A DNA stretch of 64,000 nucleotides from Escherichia coli DSM 30083 = JCM 1649 = ATCC 11775 (GCF_003697165.2 NZ_CP033092.2:1302001-1366000), one strand, 5' to 3'. Counted from the first letter of the stretch, positions 1-9,610 are shown. The notes: a model not told the origin generated them from the letters alone. Translations and numbers: made by a program.

Positions 1-157
1 ACTCCGTAAAGCGGAACGCGTTAAAGACATCTTTTTGTGGTGGATAGATAGTGACGCCGGACTGCCGCTCGCTGGCGACGGTCTGAAGGGTATTAAGAAA
101 ATAGGGTTGCTGCTTCTCTTCAGCCAGCACATCATGCCAGGTTAATTCGTTAGCCAT
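1..157 (-). CDS. ung: Uracil-DNA glycosylase, N-terminal part (cut by window edge)
   Basis: Only the first 52 codons are in the window, read on the minus strand from an ATG at 157. They begin [14 protein letters not shown], which I recognise as the E. coli Ung N terminus. The family removes uracil from DNA as the first step of base-excision repair. A GGAG Shine-Dalgarno lies just upstream of the start. The catalytic motifs lie beyond the left edge, so identity rests on the N-terminal sequence and the neighbour grcA, which is the K-12 neighbour as well. Confidence 0.9.
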
Positions 158-287
158 CTCGCTCTCCTGCGAATCTTTAATCCGCCTAGCTTAACTGCTT
201 CTTTCTACAGAACAAAATCATGCTCATTTTATAGACAAAAAGACATGCAAAAAAATGTAAATTGGTAAAATTTCACATCTGCATAAG

Positions 288-389
288 TTGATGTAAAACA
301 ATAAAATCCATTTGTGACCACACTTGATATGTGGTTTTTGTTGATTTAAATCAAAGAATCAAGGGTGTTTGAGGAGTATATATACACTC
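288..389 (+). promoter_or_regulatory. grcA promoter with two FNR-type boxes
   Basis: A perfect FNR box TTGAT-TTAA-ATCAA lies at 341-354. A weaker one, TTGAT-GTAA-AACAA, lies at 288-301. A TATATA -10 element is at 377-382, so a start near 389 would put the perfect box at about -41.5, the class II activator position. This fits strong anaerobic induction, as known for E. coli grcA. Box positions are read from the sequence; the start site is inferred. Confidence 0.8.
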
Positions 390-461
390 AAGCAACAATG
401 GTTTTACCAATTGGCCGCGACAGGCTGAACAAATCAAATAATTTTGCCGGGGAGGCATCAC

Positions 462-845
462 ATGATTACAGGTATCCAGATTACTAAAGCCGCTAACGAC
501 GATCTGCTGAACTCTTTCTGGTTGCTGGACAGCGAAAAAGGCGAAGCGCGTTGCATCGTTGCGAAAGCAGGTTTTGCAGAAGACGAAGTGGTTGCAGTAA
601 GCAAACTGGGTGACATTGAATACCGTGAAGTTCCAGTAGAAGTGAAACCAGAAGTTCGCGTTGAAGGTGGTCAACACCTGAACGTTAACGTTCTGCGTCG
701 TGAAACTCTGGAAGATGCAGTTAAGCATCCGGAAAAATATCCGCAGCTGACCATCCGTGTATCCGGTTATGCAGTTCGCTTTAACTCTCTGACTCCGGAA
801 CAGCAGCGCGACGTTATCGCTCGTACCTTTACTGAAAGCCTGTAA
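462..845 (+). CDS. grcA: Autonomous glycyl radical cofactor GrcA (YfiD)
   Basis: This 127-residue protein is a stand-alone spare part for pyruvate formate-lyase. In E. coli it replaces the C-terminal glycyl-radical domain of PflB after oxygen cleaves it. The glycyl radical motif RVSGYAV is present, with the radical glycine at residue 102. I start at the ATG at 462 because GGAGG at 451-455 sits at ideal spacing; an ATG 18 bases upstream would add MPGRHH without its own ribosome site. The gene is monocistronic, with an FNR promoter upstream and a strong terminator downstream. The sequence matches K-12 GrcA throughout as far as I remember. Confidence 0.97.
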
Positions 846-866
846 GGCTTAAGTAGCAAGTTACTA

Positions 867-898
867 AGCGGAAGAGGGCGACCTCTTCCGCTTTTTTT
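867..898 (+). terminator. Rho-independent terminator of grcA
   Basis: An 11-bp perfect stem (AGCGGAAGAGG at 867-877 with its complement at 882-892) has a 4-nt loop and is followed by a run of T. It lies 20 bases after the grcA stop and just before the convergent eamB stop. Confidence 0.9.
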
Positions 899-900
899 CG

Positions 901-1488
901 TTAATAGAAAATGCGTACCGCGCAATAGACCAGCAACAGGGCAAGCACGATATTTAACTGGCGACCATACTGGCGAAACAATCGCTGAAACAGATGCCCC
1001 GCCAGCGCCCAGCACACATTGCCAAACGTCCCAATCATCGCCAGCAAAACGCTGACGCCAACTACCCAACTTAGCGCCTGTGTTTGCGGCAGAACAAACG
1101 TCGACAGTGCCGTAACACCGTACAAAATGATTTTGACGTTCACAAACTGCAAAGCAAAGCTGGCCCAAAAACTGATTGGTTTTGTCTGAAGTCCGTCTTC
1201 CTTTGTTGGGCTGGTGGCGATTTTCCACGCCAGCCAGACAATATATGCCGCCCCCGCCCAACTCAAAAGGTGTACCGCTGCCGGGTCAATCACTGCCAGT
1301 GAAAATGAAATGCCCGCACACAGTAACATCACAATCAAAAATCCCAGACTCATCCCTGCCAGCACACGGGTACTTTGACGAAATCCATGCGACGTAGCAG
1401 AGCTAAGGGCGAGAATATTGTTCGGTCCTGGCGTCATGGCGGTAATCAGGGTGTAAGTCCAAAAAGCACTTAAAAGGGTCGGTGTCAC
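901..1488 (-). CDS. eamB: Cysteine/O-acetylserine exporter, LysE/RhtB family
   Basis: This 195-residue integral membrane protein belongs to the LysE/RhtB exporter family. In E. coli EamB (YfiK) it exports cysteine and O-acetylserine across the inner membrane. About six hydrophobic segments are visible, and the N-terminal TPGPNN motif is the family hallmark. Length equals the K-12 protein. It is divergent from the LysR regulator yfiE, a common pairing of exporter and sensor, although direct control of eamB by YfiE is only an inference here. Confidence 0.93.
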   Translation of the reverse strand: MTPTLLSAFWTYTLITAMTPGPNNILALSSATSHGFRQSTRVLAGMSLGFLIVMLLCAGISFSLAVIDPAAVHLLSWAGAAYIVWLAWKIATSPTKEDGLQTKPISFWASFALQFVNVKIILYGVTALSTFVLPQTQALSWVVGVSVLLAMIGTFGNVCWALAGHLFQRLFRQYGRQLNIVLALLLVYCAVRIFY

Positions 1489-1590
1489 TTGTTATCTCCT
1501 CTGTTTTGGTAGACAGTACCCGACACGGAACATTTAAAAAAATGAATGTTTTTACATTCTAAATTCGATATTTTCGATAGGTTTGGGGTT

Positions 1591-2472
1591 ATGGATCTGC
1601 GCCGTTTTATTACACTTAAAACCGTGGTGGAAGAGGGTTCCTTTTTGCGAGCTTCGCAAAAATTGTGCTGCACACAATCGACGGTGACTTTTCATATTCA
1701 GCAGCTTGAGCAGGAGTTCTCGGTACAATTGTTTGAGAAAATTGGTCGACGAATGTGCCTTACCCGCGAAGGAAAAAAGCTGCTGCCGCACATCTATGAA
1801 CTTACCCGAGTGATGGATACGCTTCGTGAGGCTGCTAAAAAAGAGTCGGATCCGGACGGGGAACTACGCGTTATTTCAGGCGAAACGTTGCTCTCTTATC
1901 GAATGCCGCAGGTGTTGCAGCGTTTTCGGCAACGCGCTCCAAAAGTGCGTTTATCGTTGCAGTCGCTGAACTGTTACGTGATCCGTGATGCGCTACTGAA
2001 TGATGAGGCCGATGTCGGGGTTTTTTATCGCGTAGGGAATGATGATGCTCTGAACCGACGAGAGTTGGGTGAACAACCGCTGGCGCTGGTGGCTTCACCG
2101 CAAATTGCAGATGTCGATTTTACTGAGCCGGGAAGACATAACGCCTGTAGCTTTATTATCAACGAACCACAATGTGTCTTCCGGCAGATATTTGAGAGCA
2201 CGCTGCGCCAGCGGCGGATCACGGTGGAAAACACCATTGAGCTTATAAGTATCGAAAGCATCAAGCGTTGTGTCGCGGCAAATATCGGAGTCAGTTACCT
2301 GCCGCGTTTTGCGGTGGTAAAAGAGTTGAAGTGCGGAGAATTAATTGAATTGCCTTTTGGCGAACAGTCGCAGACCATTACGGCAATGTGCGCTCACCAT
2401 GCCGGAAAAGCGGTTAGCCCGGCGATGCACACTTTTATTCAGTGTGTTGAAGAGTGTTTTTTGCCGGGATAA
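1591..2472 (+). CDS. yfiE: LysR-type transcriptional regulator YfiE
   Basis: This 293-residue LysR-family regulator has an N-terminal winged helix-turn-helix (residues about 1-60, with LRRFITLKTVVEEGSF and ASQKLCCTQSTVTFHIQQLE) and a C-terminal effector-binding domain (about 90-290). The start at 1591 gives the family-standard MDLRRF opening; a frame opening at 1546 adds 15 residues without family support. It is divergently oriented to eamB across 102 bp, so autoregulation and control of eamB from that gap are plausible. The effector is unknown. The 3' end overlaps the srmB terminator hairpin region. Confidence 0.9.
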   Translation: MDLRRFITLKTVVEEGSFLRASQKLCCTQSTVTFHIQQLEQEFSVQLFEKIGRRMCLTREGKKLLPHIYELTRVMDTLREAAKKESDPDGELRVISGETLLSYRMPQVLQRFRQRAPKVRLSLQSLNCYVIRDALLNDEADVGVFYRVGNDDALNRRELGEQPLALVASPQIADVDFTEPGRHNACSFIINEPQCVFRQIFESTLRQRRITVENTIELISIESIKRCVAANIGVSYLPRFAVVKELKCGELIELPFGEQSQTITAMCAHHAGKAVSPAMHTFIQCVEECFLPG

Positions 2473-2476
2473 AAAC

Positions 2477-2500
2477 AATGCCGGGCTTAAACCCGGCATT
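2477..2500 (-). terminator. Terminator of srmB
   Basis: A perfect hairpin AATGCCGGG...CCCGGCATT is followed on the minus strand by GTTTTTAT. On the plus strand no T run follows, so it acts mainly for srmB, which stops at 2505. Confidence 0.8.
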
Positions 2501-2504
2501 GAGA

Positions 2505-3839
2505 TTACTCTTCTGTCGTTTGCGGTGGCACGCCCGTTCCGCTTGGTTTACGGCGCTTACCAATATTTTTAGTGTCGCGATGGCGTTTTTTCACCCGCGG
2601 CTTCTCTTTCTCTTTAGCTTTTTTCTTCTCGGCACGTTTAGCCAACACTTTCTTCGATGGCTTGCCGGTCTGCTTCTCGCTTGGCGCACGCGTTTTCGGA
2701 CGTAACTCATCAATTACGCGAGCTTTAATTGGCTCTTCAATATAACGGCCAACTTTGCCCAGCAGCAGATGGTCATGGGCTTCCACCAGCGAAATCGCGG
2801 TGCCTTTACGACCGGCGCGCGCGGTACGTCCGATACGGTGCAAATAAGTATCGCCACTGCGCGGCATATCGAAGTTAAAGACGTGGCTGACATCCGGAAT
2901 GTCGATACCGCGCGCGGCAACATCGGTAGCAACCAGTACGTTTACGCGGCCTTCGGTCAAGCGTTTAATCGCTTCGTTACGCTTGCCTTGTACCATCTCA
3001 CCTTCGAGATAGCAGTTGTTGATGCCTGCTTCGCGCAGCCAGTTTGCCAGCTCATGCACACGCTCACGCTTACGCACAAACACAATTGAGCGGGTCGCTT
3101 CCGGCTGTTTTAACAGATGCACCAGCAACGCGGTTTTATGCTCAAGATCATCGGCGCGGTAATACCACTGATGAATTTTTTTGCGCTCACGGGTGGACGG
3201 ATTGGCAGAAACTTCCACCGGATCTTCCAACAGACGCTCGGCAAAGTCCTGAATCGCATCGCCTTCCAGCGTTGCCGAAAAGAGCAGGGTCTGTTTACGC
3301 CAGCGCGTTTCGCCAGCAATATGTTCGATATCCTGGGCGAAGCCCATATCCAGCATACGGTCTGCTTCGTCGAGGATCAGCGTTTCAACCGCGCGGCAAT
3401 CGAAGTTCTCTTCTTTTATGTATTGCAGCAGACGTCCGGTCGTGGCGACCACAATGTCCTGGTTTTCGCTGAACACTTCTGCGTGGTTCATATAAGCCAC
3501 GCCGCCGGTGATGGTGGCAATATCCAGATGCGTATGTTTCGCCAGTTCGCGGGCATGATCGGCCACCTGCATCGCCAGCTCGCGAGTTGGGGTGAGGATC
3601 AAAATACGCGGCGGACCGGATTTCTTACGTGGGAAATCGAGCAGGTGCTGCAACGCTGGCAGCAGATACGCCGCCGTTTTACCGGTGCCTGTCGGCGCAG
3701 AACCGAGTACATCACGGCCATCGAGCGCAGGCGGAATGGCGGCAGCCTGAATGGCGGTCGGGCGAGTGAAACCTTTATCCTGGAGGGCTTCCAGCAGGCT
3801 TTCGTCGAGTTCAAGTTCGGAAAAAGTCGTTACAGTCAT
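2505..3839 (-). CDS. srmB: ATP-dependent DEAD-box RNA helicase SrmB
   Basis: This 444-residue DEAD-box helicase helps assemble the 50S ribosomal subunit at an early step in E. coli. Visible helicase motifs in order: TPTGTGKT-like P-loop (APTGTGKT), [28 protein letters not shown], and [11 protein letters not shown] lysine/arginine-rich tail follows (about residues 385-430), typical of RNA-binding extensions in this family. Length matches K-12 SrmB. It is transcribed alone, divergent from trmN6 and convergent with yfiE. Confidence 0.96.
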
Positions 3840-3970
3840 GTTCTACCTCTGTGTGGGGCGCTGATTATAGACGTTACGGCTGCAATCTTCATCTGTTTGT
3901 ATGGATATCGCTTCTCGGGTATTGTTCTCACCCGGTGCTATCGCCGTTTTTCCTGCAAGGTTTTATTTTC

Positions 3971-4708
3971 ATGTCACAGTCTACATCCGTGTTTCGTCGT
4001 AATGGATTTACTTTTAAACAGTTTTTTGTTGCTCACGATCGCTGTGCGATGAAAGTGGGAACGGATGGTATTTTGCTGGGCGCATGGGCACCGGTAGCTG
4101 GGGTAAAACGTTGCCTTGATATCGGCGCGGGTAGCGGGTTGCTGGCATTAATGCTGGCGCAGCGAACAGATGACAGCGTGATGATTGATGCAGTTGAACT
4201 GGAAAGTGAAGCTGCCGCGCAAGCGCAGGAAAATATCAACCAGTCCCCGTGGGCAGAGCGGATTAATGTCCACACGGCGGATATTCTGCAGTGGATCACA
4301 CAGCAGACAGTACGCTTCGATTTAATCATCAGCAACCCACCTTACTATCAGCAGGGAGTAGAGTGCGCGACACCTCAACGGGAACAGGCTCGCTATACCA
4401 CTACGCTTGATCACCCATCGTTGCTGACTTGTGCGGCGGAGTGCATTACCGAAGAGGGATTTTTCTGCGTGGTGCTGCCAGAGCAGATTGGTAATGGTTT
4501 TACTGAACTGGCATTAAGTATGGGCTGGCATTTACGTTTGCGGACGGATGTGGCGGAAAACGAAGCGCGACTGCCGCATCGGGTGCTGCTGGCATTCTCC
4601 CCGCAGGCGGGAGAATGCTTTAGCGATCGCTTAGTCATTCGTGGGCCAGACCAGAACTATTCCGAAGCGTATACGGCGCTGACCCAGGCTTTTTATCTGT
4701 TTATGTAA
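3971..4708 (+). CDS. trmN6: tRNA1(Val) (adenine37-N6)-methyltransferase
   Basis: This 245-residue S-adenosylmethionine-dependent methyltransferase (YfiC/TrmN6) modifies A37 of tRNA-Val1. The SAM-binding motif [11 protein letters not shown] lies near residue 50 and the N6-adenine methyltransferase signature NPPYYQQG near residue 122. I start at the ATG at 3971 (MSQSTS), which has AAGG at a good distance and the family length. The frame is open for another 40 codons upstream without a matching family sequence. The last 16 bases overlap the convergent nadB 3' end. Confidence 0.93.
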
Positions 4709-6315
4709 TGATTGCCGGCAGAAAGGATCGATGGACCGGAATGCGTGAGCAGTTCCGGATAATCCAGCGTGAAATGCAGGCCACGGCTCTCCTTGCGCAT
4801 CATCGCACAGCGAACAATCAACTCGGCAACCTGTACCAGATTACGCAGCTCCAGCAAATTATTTGAGACGCGGAAATGGGCGTAATATTCGTCTATTTCT
4901 TGTTGGAGCATGGTTATCCGCCGCAGGGCGCGTGCCAGGCGCTTCGTTGTGCGAACAATGCCAACGTAATCCCACATAAACAGACGTAGCTCGTGCCAGT
5001 TATGCTGAATTACTACCCGTTCGTCAGGGTTCTCAACGCGGCTTTCATCCCACGGCGGTAACGTACTGACGCCGTGGGCATAAGGTATACGTCTGCTGAT
5101 ATCTTCTGCCGCCGACCAGCCATAGACCAGACACTCCAGCAATGAATTCGAGGCCATGCGGTTAGCGCCGTGTAAGCCGGTATAACTCACTTCGCCAATG
5201 GCATACAAACCATCGACGTCCGTACGCCCATGATCATCAACCATTACACCACCGCAGGTATAATGTGCAGCAGGCACAATCGGCACGGGTTCTTTCGTGA
5301 GATCTATCCCCAGCCCGAGCAATTTTTCATAAATCATCGGGAAATGCTGGCGAATAAAATCGGCGGGCTTATGGCTGATGTCGAGGAACATACAATCTGC
5401 GCCGAGGCGTTTCATTTCATGGTCAATGGCGCGGGCGACAATATCGCGCGGGGCCAGTTCGCCGCGCTCATCAAAATCGGGCATAAAACGCGTGCCGTCC
5501 GGGCGCTTGAGATAAGCGCCTTCGCCGCGCAGTGCTTCCGTTAACAGGAAATTGCGTGCCTGTGGGTGATACAGCGCGGTAGGGTGGAACTGATTAAATT
5601 CGAGATTGGCAACCCGGCAGCCTGCGCGCCACGCCATAGCAATGCCATCGCCAGAAGAAATATCCGGATTGGTGGTGTACTGATAAACTTTTGAAGCACC
5701 GCCGGTTGCCAGTACCACTGCTTTTGCGTGGCAGGTTTCAACCGTTTCTTTATTTCGGTTCCATACCCACGCGCCAACAACCCATCGCGTGCCCGGCAGG
5801 CCAATTTTGTCAGAAACAATCAGATCAACCGCGTTGCTGCGCTCCAGCACGCGAATATTCGGATGGTTCTGCGCCTTGCCCACCAGCGTGGTTTCTACTT
5901 CTCTACCGGTGGCGTCGGCGGCATGAAGAATACGACGGTGACTATGTCCACCTTCACGAGTCAGATGGTAGCTTTCTTCGCCATTCGGCTGAATGTGGGT
6001 ATCAAACAACACCCCCTGGTCGATTAGCCATTGCACACAGGATCGTGCATTACTGGCGACAAATTCAACTGCATGGCGATCGCAAATACCAGCCCCGGCA
6101 ATCAATGTGTCTTCCACATGCGAGTCAATGCTGTCAGTTTCATCAAACACGGCGGCAATACCGCCCTGGGCATAAAATGTTGAACCTTCCGTTACCGGGC
6201 CTTTACTTAGAACGATGACCTGATGCTGGTCAGCCAGGCGCAGCGCCAGTGAAAGTCCGGCTGCGCCGCTACCGATAATCAACACGTCACATGAATGTTC
6301 AGGGAGAGTATTCAT
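4693..6315 (-). CDS. nadB: L-aspartate oxidase
   Basis: This 540-residue FAD enzyme oxidises L-aspartate to iminoaspartate, the first step of de novo NAD synthesis; NadA then makes quinolinate. The N-terminal dinucleotide motif [14 protein letters not shown] binds FAD, and the succinate-dehydrogenase-like flavoprotein fold shows in [18 protein letters not shown] and [10 protein letters not shown]. Length equals K-12 NadB. Two NadR-type boxes lie upstream. It is convergent with trmN6 (16-bp overlap) and divergent from the rpoE operon. Confidence 0.97.
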
Positions 6316-6321
6316 TTTCTT

Positions 6322-6413
6322 TGTTTAATTTACTAAACACGGTTTGGTCAGCATAACATCATGTTGTGCGAATAAACACCTGCTATTTTAATATTTGTTA
6401 CAGTGACTAAACA
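6322..6413 (-). promoter_or_regulatory. Tandem NadR boxes upstream of nadB
   Basis: TGTTTA-N6-TAAACA occurs exactly at 6322-6339. A near copy, TGTTAC-N6-TAAACA, occurs at 6396-6413. This is the known operator pattern for the NAD-sensing repressor NadR. The first box begins 7 bases from the nadB start codon, so binding would block transcription. The motif is seen; occupancy is inferred. Confidence 0.85.
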
Positions 6414-6570
6414 CGCTGCCTCAGGGCGGCGAGAAAACGAGAAGTTACTGGCTGGTGGAGGATTAGGTGGTGAAATAAAAAGGCCGTTGGGTTACTCTTC
6501 AGGCAGTTAAATGGGCATTTCTACACAGATAATGCGATGTTCAGATTCTGTAGACTTATAATGATAGATA
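6414..6570. other. Gap between the nadB operators and rseD, with rpoE-operon upstream promoter
   Basis: This stretch carries a good -10 hexamer TATAAT at 6557-6562, which would start transcription at about 6569 on the plus strand, right at the rseD start codon. I see no further gene. More distal rpoE promoters are known in E. coli, but I could not place them from sequence alone. Confidence 0.45.
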
Positions 6571-6726
6571 ATGATCCGTCTACAGCATGACAAACAAAAA
6601 CAGATGCGTTACGGAACTTTACAAAAACGAGACACTCTAACCCTTTGCTTGCTCAAATTGCAGCTAATGGAGTGGCGTTTCGATAGCGCGTGGAAATTTG
6701 GTTTGGGGAGACTTTACCTCGGATGA
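6571..6726 (+). CDS. rseD: RseD leader peptide of the rpoE operon
   Basis: This 51-codon reading frame runs from the ATG at 6571 (MIRLQHDKQKQ...) to a TGA at 6724-6726. The stop overlaps the rpoE start (ATG at 6723) as ATGA. Length and position match the RseD leader described in E. coli, where CsrA-controlled translation of rseD is coupled to rpoE. No clear Shine-Dalgarno precedes 6571, and with the TATAAT at 6557-6562 the start would be almost leaderless. Transcripts from the sigma-E promoter inside the frame lack its start, so coupling would apply only to upstream-initiated mRNA. Confidence 0.8.
   Translation: MIRLQHDKQKQMRYGTLQKRDTLTLCLLKLQLMEWRFDSAWKFGLGRLYLG
6613..6640 (+). promoter_or_regulatory. 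Sigma-E autoregulatory promoter of rpoE
   Basis: GGAACTT (-35, 6613-6619) and TCTAA (-10, 6636-6640) are separated by 16 bp, a good match to the sigma-E consensus. Transcription would start near 6647 and give positive feedback on rpoE. The promoter lies inside rseD. Confidence 0.85.
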
Positions 6727-7298
6727 GCGAGCAGTTAACGGACCAGGTCCTGGTTGAACGGGTCCAGAAGGGAGATCAGAAAGCCTTTAACTTACTGGTA
6801 GTGCGCTATCAGCATAAAGTGGCGAGTCTGGTTTCCCGCTATGTGCCGTCGGGTGATGTTCCCGATGTGGTACAAGAAGCTTTTATTAAAGCCTATCGTG
6901 CGCTGGATTCGTTCCGGGGAGATAGCGCTTTTTATACATGGCTGTATCGGATTGCTGTAAATACAGCGAAAAATTACCTGGTTGCTCAGGGGCGTCGTCC
7001 ACCTTCCAGTGATGTGGATGCCATTGAAGCTGAAAACTTCGAAAGTGGCGGCGCGTTGAAAGAAATTTCGAACCCTGAGAACTTAATGTTGTCAGAAGAA
7101 CTGAGACAGATAGTTTTCCGAACTATTGAGTCCCTCCCGGAAGATTTACGCATGGCAATAACCTTGCGGGAGCTGGATGGCCTGAGCTATGAAGAGATAG
7201 CCGCTATCATGGATTGTCCGGTAGGTACGGTGCGTTCACGTATCTTCCGAGCGAGGGAAGCTATTGATAACAAAGTTCAACCGCTTATCAGGCGTTGA
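6723..7298 (+). CDS. rpoE: RNA polymerase sigma-E factor (ECF sigma 24)
   Basis: This 191-residue ECF sigma factor directs the envelope-stress response to misfolded outer-membrane proteins. Region 2 (about residues 10-95, VVQEAFIKAYRALDSF and FYTWLYRIAVNTAKNYL) binds core polymerase and the -10 element. Region 4 (about 130-185, LRELDGLSYEEIAAIMDCP) binds the -35. I start at 6723, where rseD stops, rather than an upstream ATG at 6690. It heads the operon with its anti-sigma factor rseA 32 bases downstream. Confidence 0.97.
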   Translation: MSEQLTDQVLVERVQKGDQKAFNLLVVRYQHKVASLVSRYVPSGDVPDVVQEAFIKAYRALDSFRGDSAFYTWLYRIAVNTAKNYLVAQGRRPPSSDVDAIEAENFESGGALKEISNPENLMLSEELRQIVFRTIESLPEDLRMAITLRELDGLSYEEIAAIMDCPVGTVRSRIFRAREAIDNKVQPLIRR

Positions 7299-7330
7299 CG
7301 ATAGCGGGATACTGGATAAGGGTATTAGGC

Positions 7331-7981
7331 ATGCAGAAAGAACAACTTTCCGCTTTAATGGATGGCGAAACGCTGGATAGTGAGCTGCTTAACGAACTGG
7401 CTCATAACCCAGAAATGCAGAAAACCTGGGAAAGCTATCACTTGATCCGTGACTCAATGCGGGGTGATACTCCCGAGGTGCTCCATTTCGATATCTCTTC
7501 ACGCGTGATGGCCGCCATTGAAGAAGAGCCAGTACGTCAACCGGCGACATTGATCCCGGAAGCCCAGCCTGCGCCGCATCAATGGCAGAAAATGCCATTC
7601 TGGCAGAAAGTACGTCCGTGGGCGGCACAGCTTACCCAAATGGGCGTAGCAGCATGCGTATCGCTTGCAGTTATCGTTGGCGTCCAGCACTATAATGGGC
7701 AATCTGAAACGTCCCGGCAGCCCGAAACGCCAGTATTTAATACACTGCCGATGATGGGTAAAGCCAGCCCGGTTAGTCTGGGAGTACCTTCTGAAGCGAC
7801 CGCAAATAATGGTCAACAGCAGCAGGTACAGGAGCAGCGTCGTCGCATTAATGCAATGTTGCAGGATTACGAACTGCAACGCCGACTCCACTCTGAACAG
7901 CTTCAGTTTGAGCAGGCACAAACTCAGCAAGCCGCTGTACAGGTGCCAGGAATTCAAACTTTAGGAACGCAATCGCAGTAA
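7331..7981 (+). CDS. rseA: Anti-sigma-E factor RseA
   Basis: This 216-residue inner-membrane protein has a cytoplasmic N-terminal domain that holds sigma-E inactive, one membrane segment (about residues 101-118, MGVAACVSLAVIVGV) and a periplasmic tail. In E. coli DegS cuts in the periplasm and RseP within the membrane to release sigma-E. The region around the known DegS site (ASPVSLGV) and the Gln-rich RseB-binding part (QQQQVQEQRRR) are intact. ATG at 7331 is chosen over an in-frame start at 7295 because it gives the family MQKEQLSALMDG opening. The stop overlaps the rseB start (TAATG). Confidence 0.96.
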   Translation: MQKEQLSALMDGETLDSELLNELAHNPEMQKTWESYHLIRDSMRGDTPEVLHFDISSRVMAAIEEEPVRQPATLIPEAQPAPHQWQKMPFWQKVRPWAAQLTQMGVAACVSLAVIVGVQHYNGQSETSRQPETPVFNTLPMMGKASPVSLGVPSEATANNGQQQQVQEQRRRINAMLQDYELQRRLHSEQLQFEQAQTQQAAVQVPGIQTLGTQSQ

Positions 7982-8937
7982 TGAAGCAACTTTGGTTTGC
8001 CATGTCATTAGTGACAGGTAGCCTGTTATTCTCTGCTAACGCCTCGGCCACTCCCGCGTCCGGGGCGTTATTACAGCAGATGAACCTGGCCAGTCAGTCA
8101 CTGAATTACGAGCTGTCATTCATCAGCATCAATAAACAGGGTGTTGAGTCTCTGCGTTATCGACATGCACGCCTCGATAACCGTCCGCTTGCACAGCTGT
8201 TGCAAATGGATGGCCCGCGCCGGGAAGTGGTACAGCGCGGCAATGAAATCAGCTACTTTGAGCCGGGCCTTGAACCGTTCACGCTTAATGGCGATTACAT
8301 TGTTGATTCTCTGCCATCGCTCATTTATACCGATTTCAAACGCCTTTCTCCTTACTACGACTTTATCTCCGTGGGACGCACGCGTATTGCTGATCGTCTT
8401 TGCGAAGTCATTCGCGTAGTCGCCCGTGATGGCACACGCTACAGCTACATTGTGTGGATGGACACCGAATCGAAATTACCGATGCGGGTTGATCTCCTTG
8501 ATCGCGATGGTGAAACGCTGGAACAATTTCGCGTGATTGCTTTTAACGTCAATCAGGATATCAGCAGCAGTATGCAGACGCTGGCGAAGGCAAATTTGCC
8601 GCCGTTGCTTTCTGTTCCTGTAGGTGAAAAAGCTAAATTCAGCTGGACGCCAACCTGGTTGCCACAGGGTTTTAGCGAAGTTTCCAGTAGTCGACGTCCG
8701 CTACCGACGATGGACAACATGCCTATCGAATCACGTCTCTATTCCGACGGATTATTCAGCTTCTCGGTAAACGTTAACCGCGCTACGCCATCGAGCAGCG
8801 ATCAGATGTTGCGCACCGGACGCAGAACCGTCAGTACAAGCGTACGTGATAACGCCGAAATCACCATTGTCGGTGAACTGCCGCCGCAAACGGCGAAACG
8901 CATTGCCGAGAATATTAAGTTCGGGGCAGCGCAATGA
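7981..8937 (+). CDS. rseB: Periplasmic sigma-E regulator RseB
   Basis: This 318-residue periplasmic protein binds RseA and protects it from DegS; lipopolysaccharide intermediates release it. A cleavable signal peptide (MKQLWFAMSLVTGSLLFSAN, then ASA|TP) precedes a MucB/RseB domain with the LolA-like fold. It is translationally coupled to rseA by one overlapping base and to rseC by an ATGA overlap. Length matches K-12. Confidence 0.95.
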   Translation: MKQLWFAMSLVTGSLLFSANASATPASGALLQQMNLASQSLNYELSFISINKQGVESLRYRHARLDNRPLAQLLQMDGPRREVVQRGNEISYFEPGLEPFTLNGDYIVDSLPSLIYTDFKRLSPYYDFISVGRTRIADRLCEVIRVVARDGTRYSYIVWMDTESKLPMRVDLLDRDGETLEQFRVIAFNVNQDISSSMQTLAKANLPPLLSVPVGEKAKFSWTPTWLPQGFSEVSSSRRPLPTMDNMPIESRLYSDGLFSFSVNVNRATPSSSDQMLRTGRRTVSTSVRDNAEITIVGELPPQTAKRIAENIKFGAAQ

Positions 8938-9413
8938 TCAAAGAGTGGGCTACCGTCGTCTCCTGGCAAAACGGGCAGGCGCTGGTCAGTTGTGATGTTA
9001 AAGCCTCATGCAGCAGCTGCGCTTCACGCGCCGGTTGCGGTAGCCGCGTGTTGAATAAACTTGGCCCGCAAACCACGCATACCATTGTCGTACCCTGTGA
9101 TGAGCCGTTAGTGCCGGGGCAAAAAGTAGAATTAGGAATCGCCGAAGGCAGCCTGCTTAGCTCCGCATTACTGGTTTATATGTCGCCGCTGGTGGGATTA
9201 TTCCTCATCGCTTCGCTATTTCAGCTACTCTTTGCTTCTGACGTCGCAGCATTATGTGGTGCGATCCTCGGCGGTTTTGGCGGGTTCCTGATTGCGCGCG
9301 GCTACTCGCGTAAGTTTGCTGCCCGGGCAGAATGGCAACCGATCATCTTAAGCGTGGCCTTGCCGCCTGGCCTTGTGCGATTTGAAACATCTTCGGAAGA
9401 CGCGAGCCAGTGA
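8934..9413 (+). CDS. rseC: SoxR-reducing system protein RseC
   Basis: This 159-residue inner-membrane protein has a Cys-rich N terminus (CDVKASCSSCASRAGC, four cysteines) and two membrane helices at about residues 75-95 and 100-120. RseC-family proteins help reduce SoxR together with Rsx; in E. coli rseC is the last gene of the rpoE operon. The stop codon lies inside the arm of the operon terminator hairpin. Confidence 0.93.
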   Translation: MIKEWATVVSWQNGQALVSCDVKASCSSCASRAGCGSRVLNKLGPQTTHTIVVPCDEPLVPGQKVELGIAEGSLLSSALLVYMSPLVGLFLIASLFQLLFASDVAALCGAILGGFGGFLIARGYSRKFAARAEWQPIILSVALPPGLVRFETSSEDASQ

Positions 9414-9428
9414 TTTCACTGGCTTTGT
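9406..9428 (+). terminator. Terminator of the rpoE operon
   Basis: An 8-bp perfect stem GCCAGTGA/TCACTGGC (9406-9413 and 9416-9423) overlaps the rseC stop and is followed by TTTGTTG. The T run is short and the loop only 2 nt, so termination may be partial, allowing some readthrough to lepA. Confidence 0.6.
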
Positions 9429-9610
9429 TGCATTTTGCATAACAAATGCGAGGACGTTTCCAGATACCACAATCCATACGGTATGAACATTTCCTCGCCT
9501 CAATGTTGTAGTGTAGAATGCGGCGTTTCTATTAATACAGACGTTAAGCTCAGAACAGCGACTTCTAAAAGCCTGGTTAACCGGGCATTAAGGCACAATA
9601 ATCATACTTT

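Noticed and set aside
3117..4052. Plus-strand open frame of 311 codons opposite srmB
   Set aside because: It is antisense to the well-supported srmB helicase, shows no domain signature and has no ribosome site; long mirror frames are common opposite GC-rich genes.
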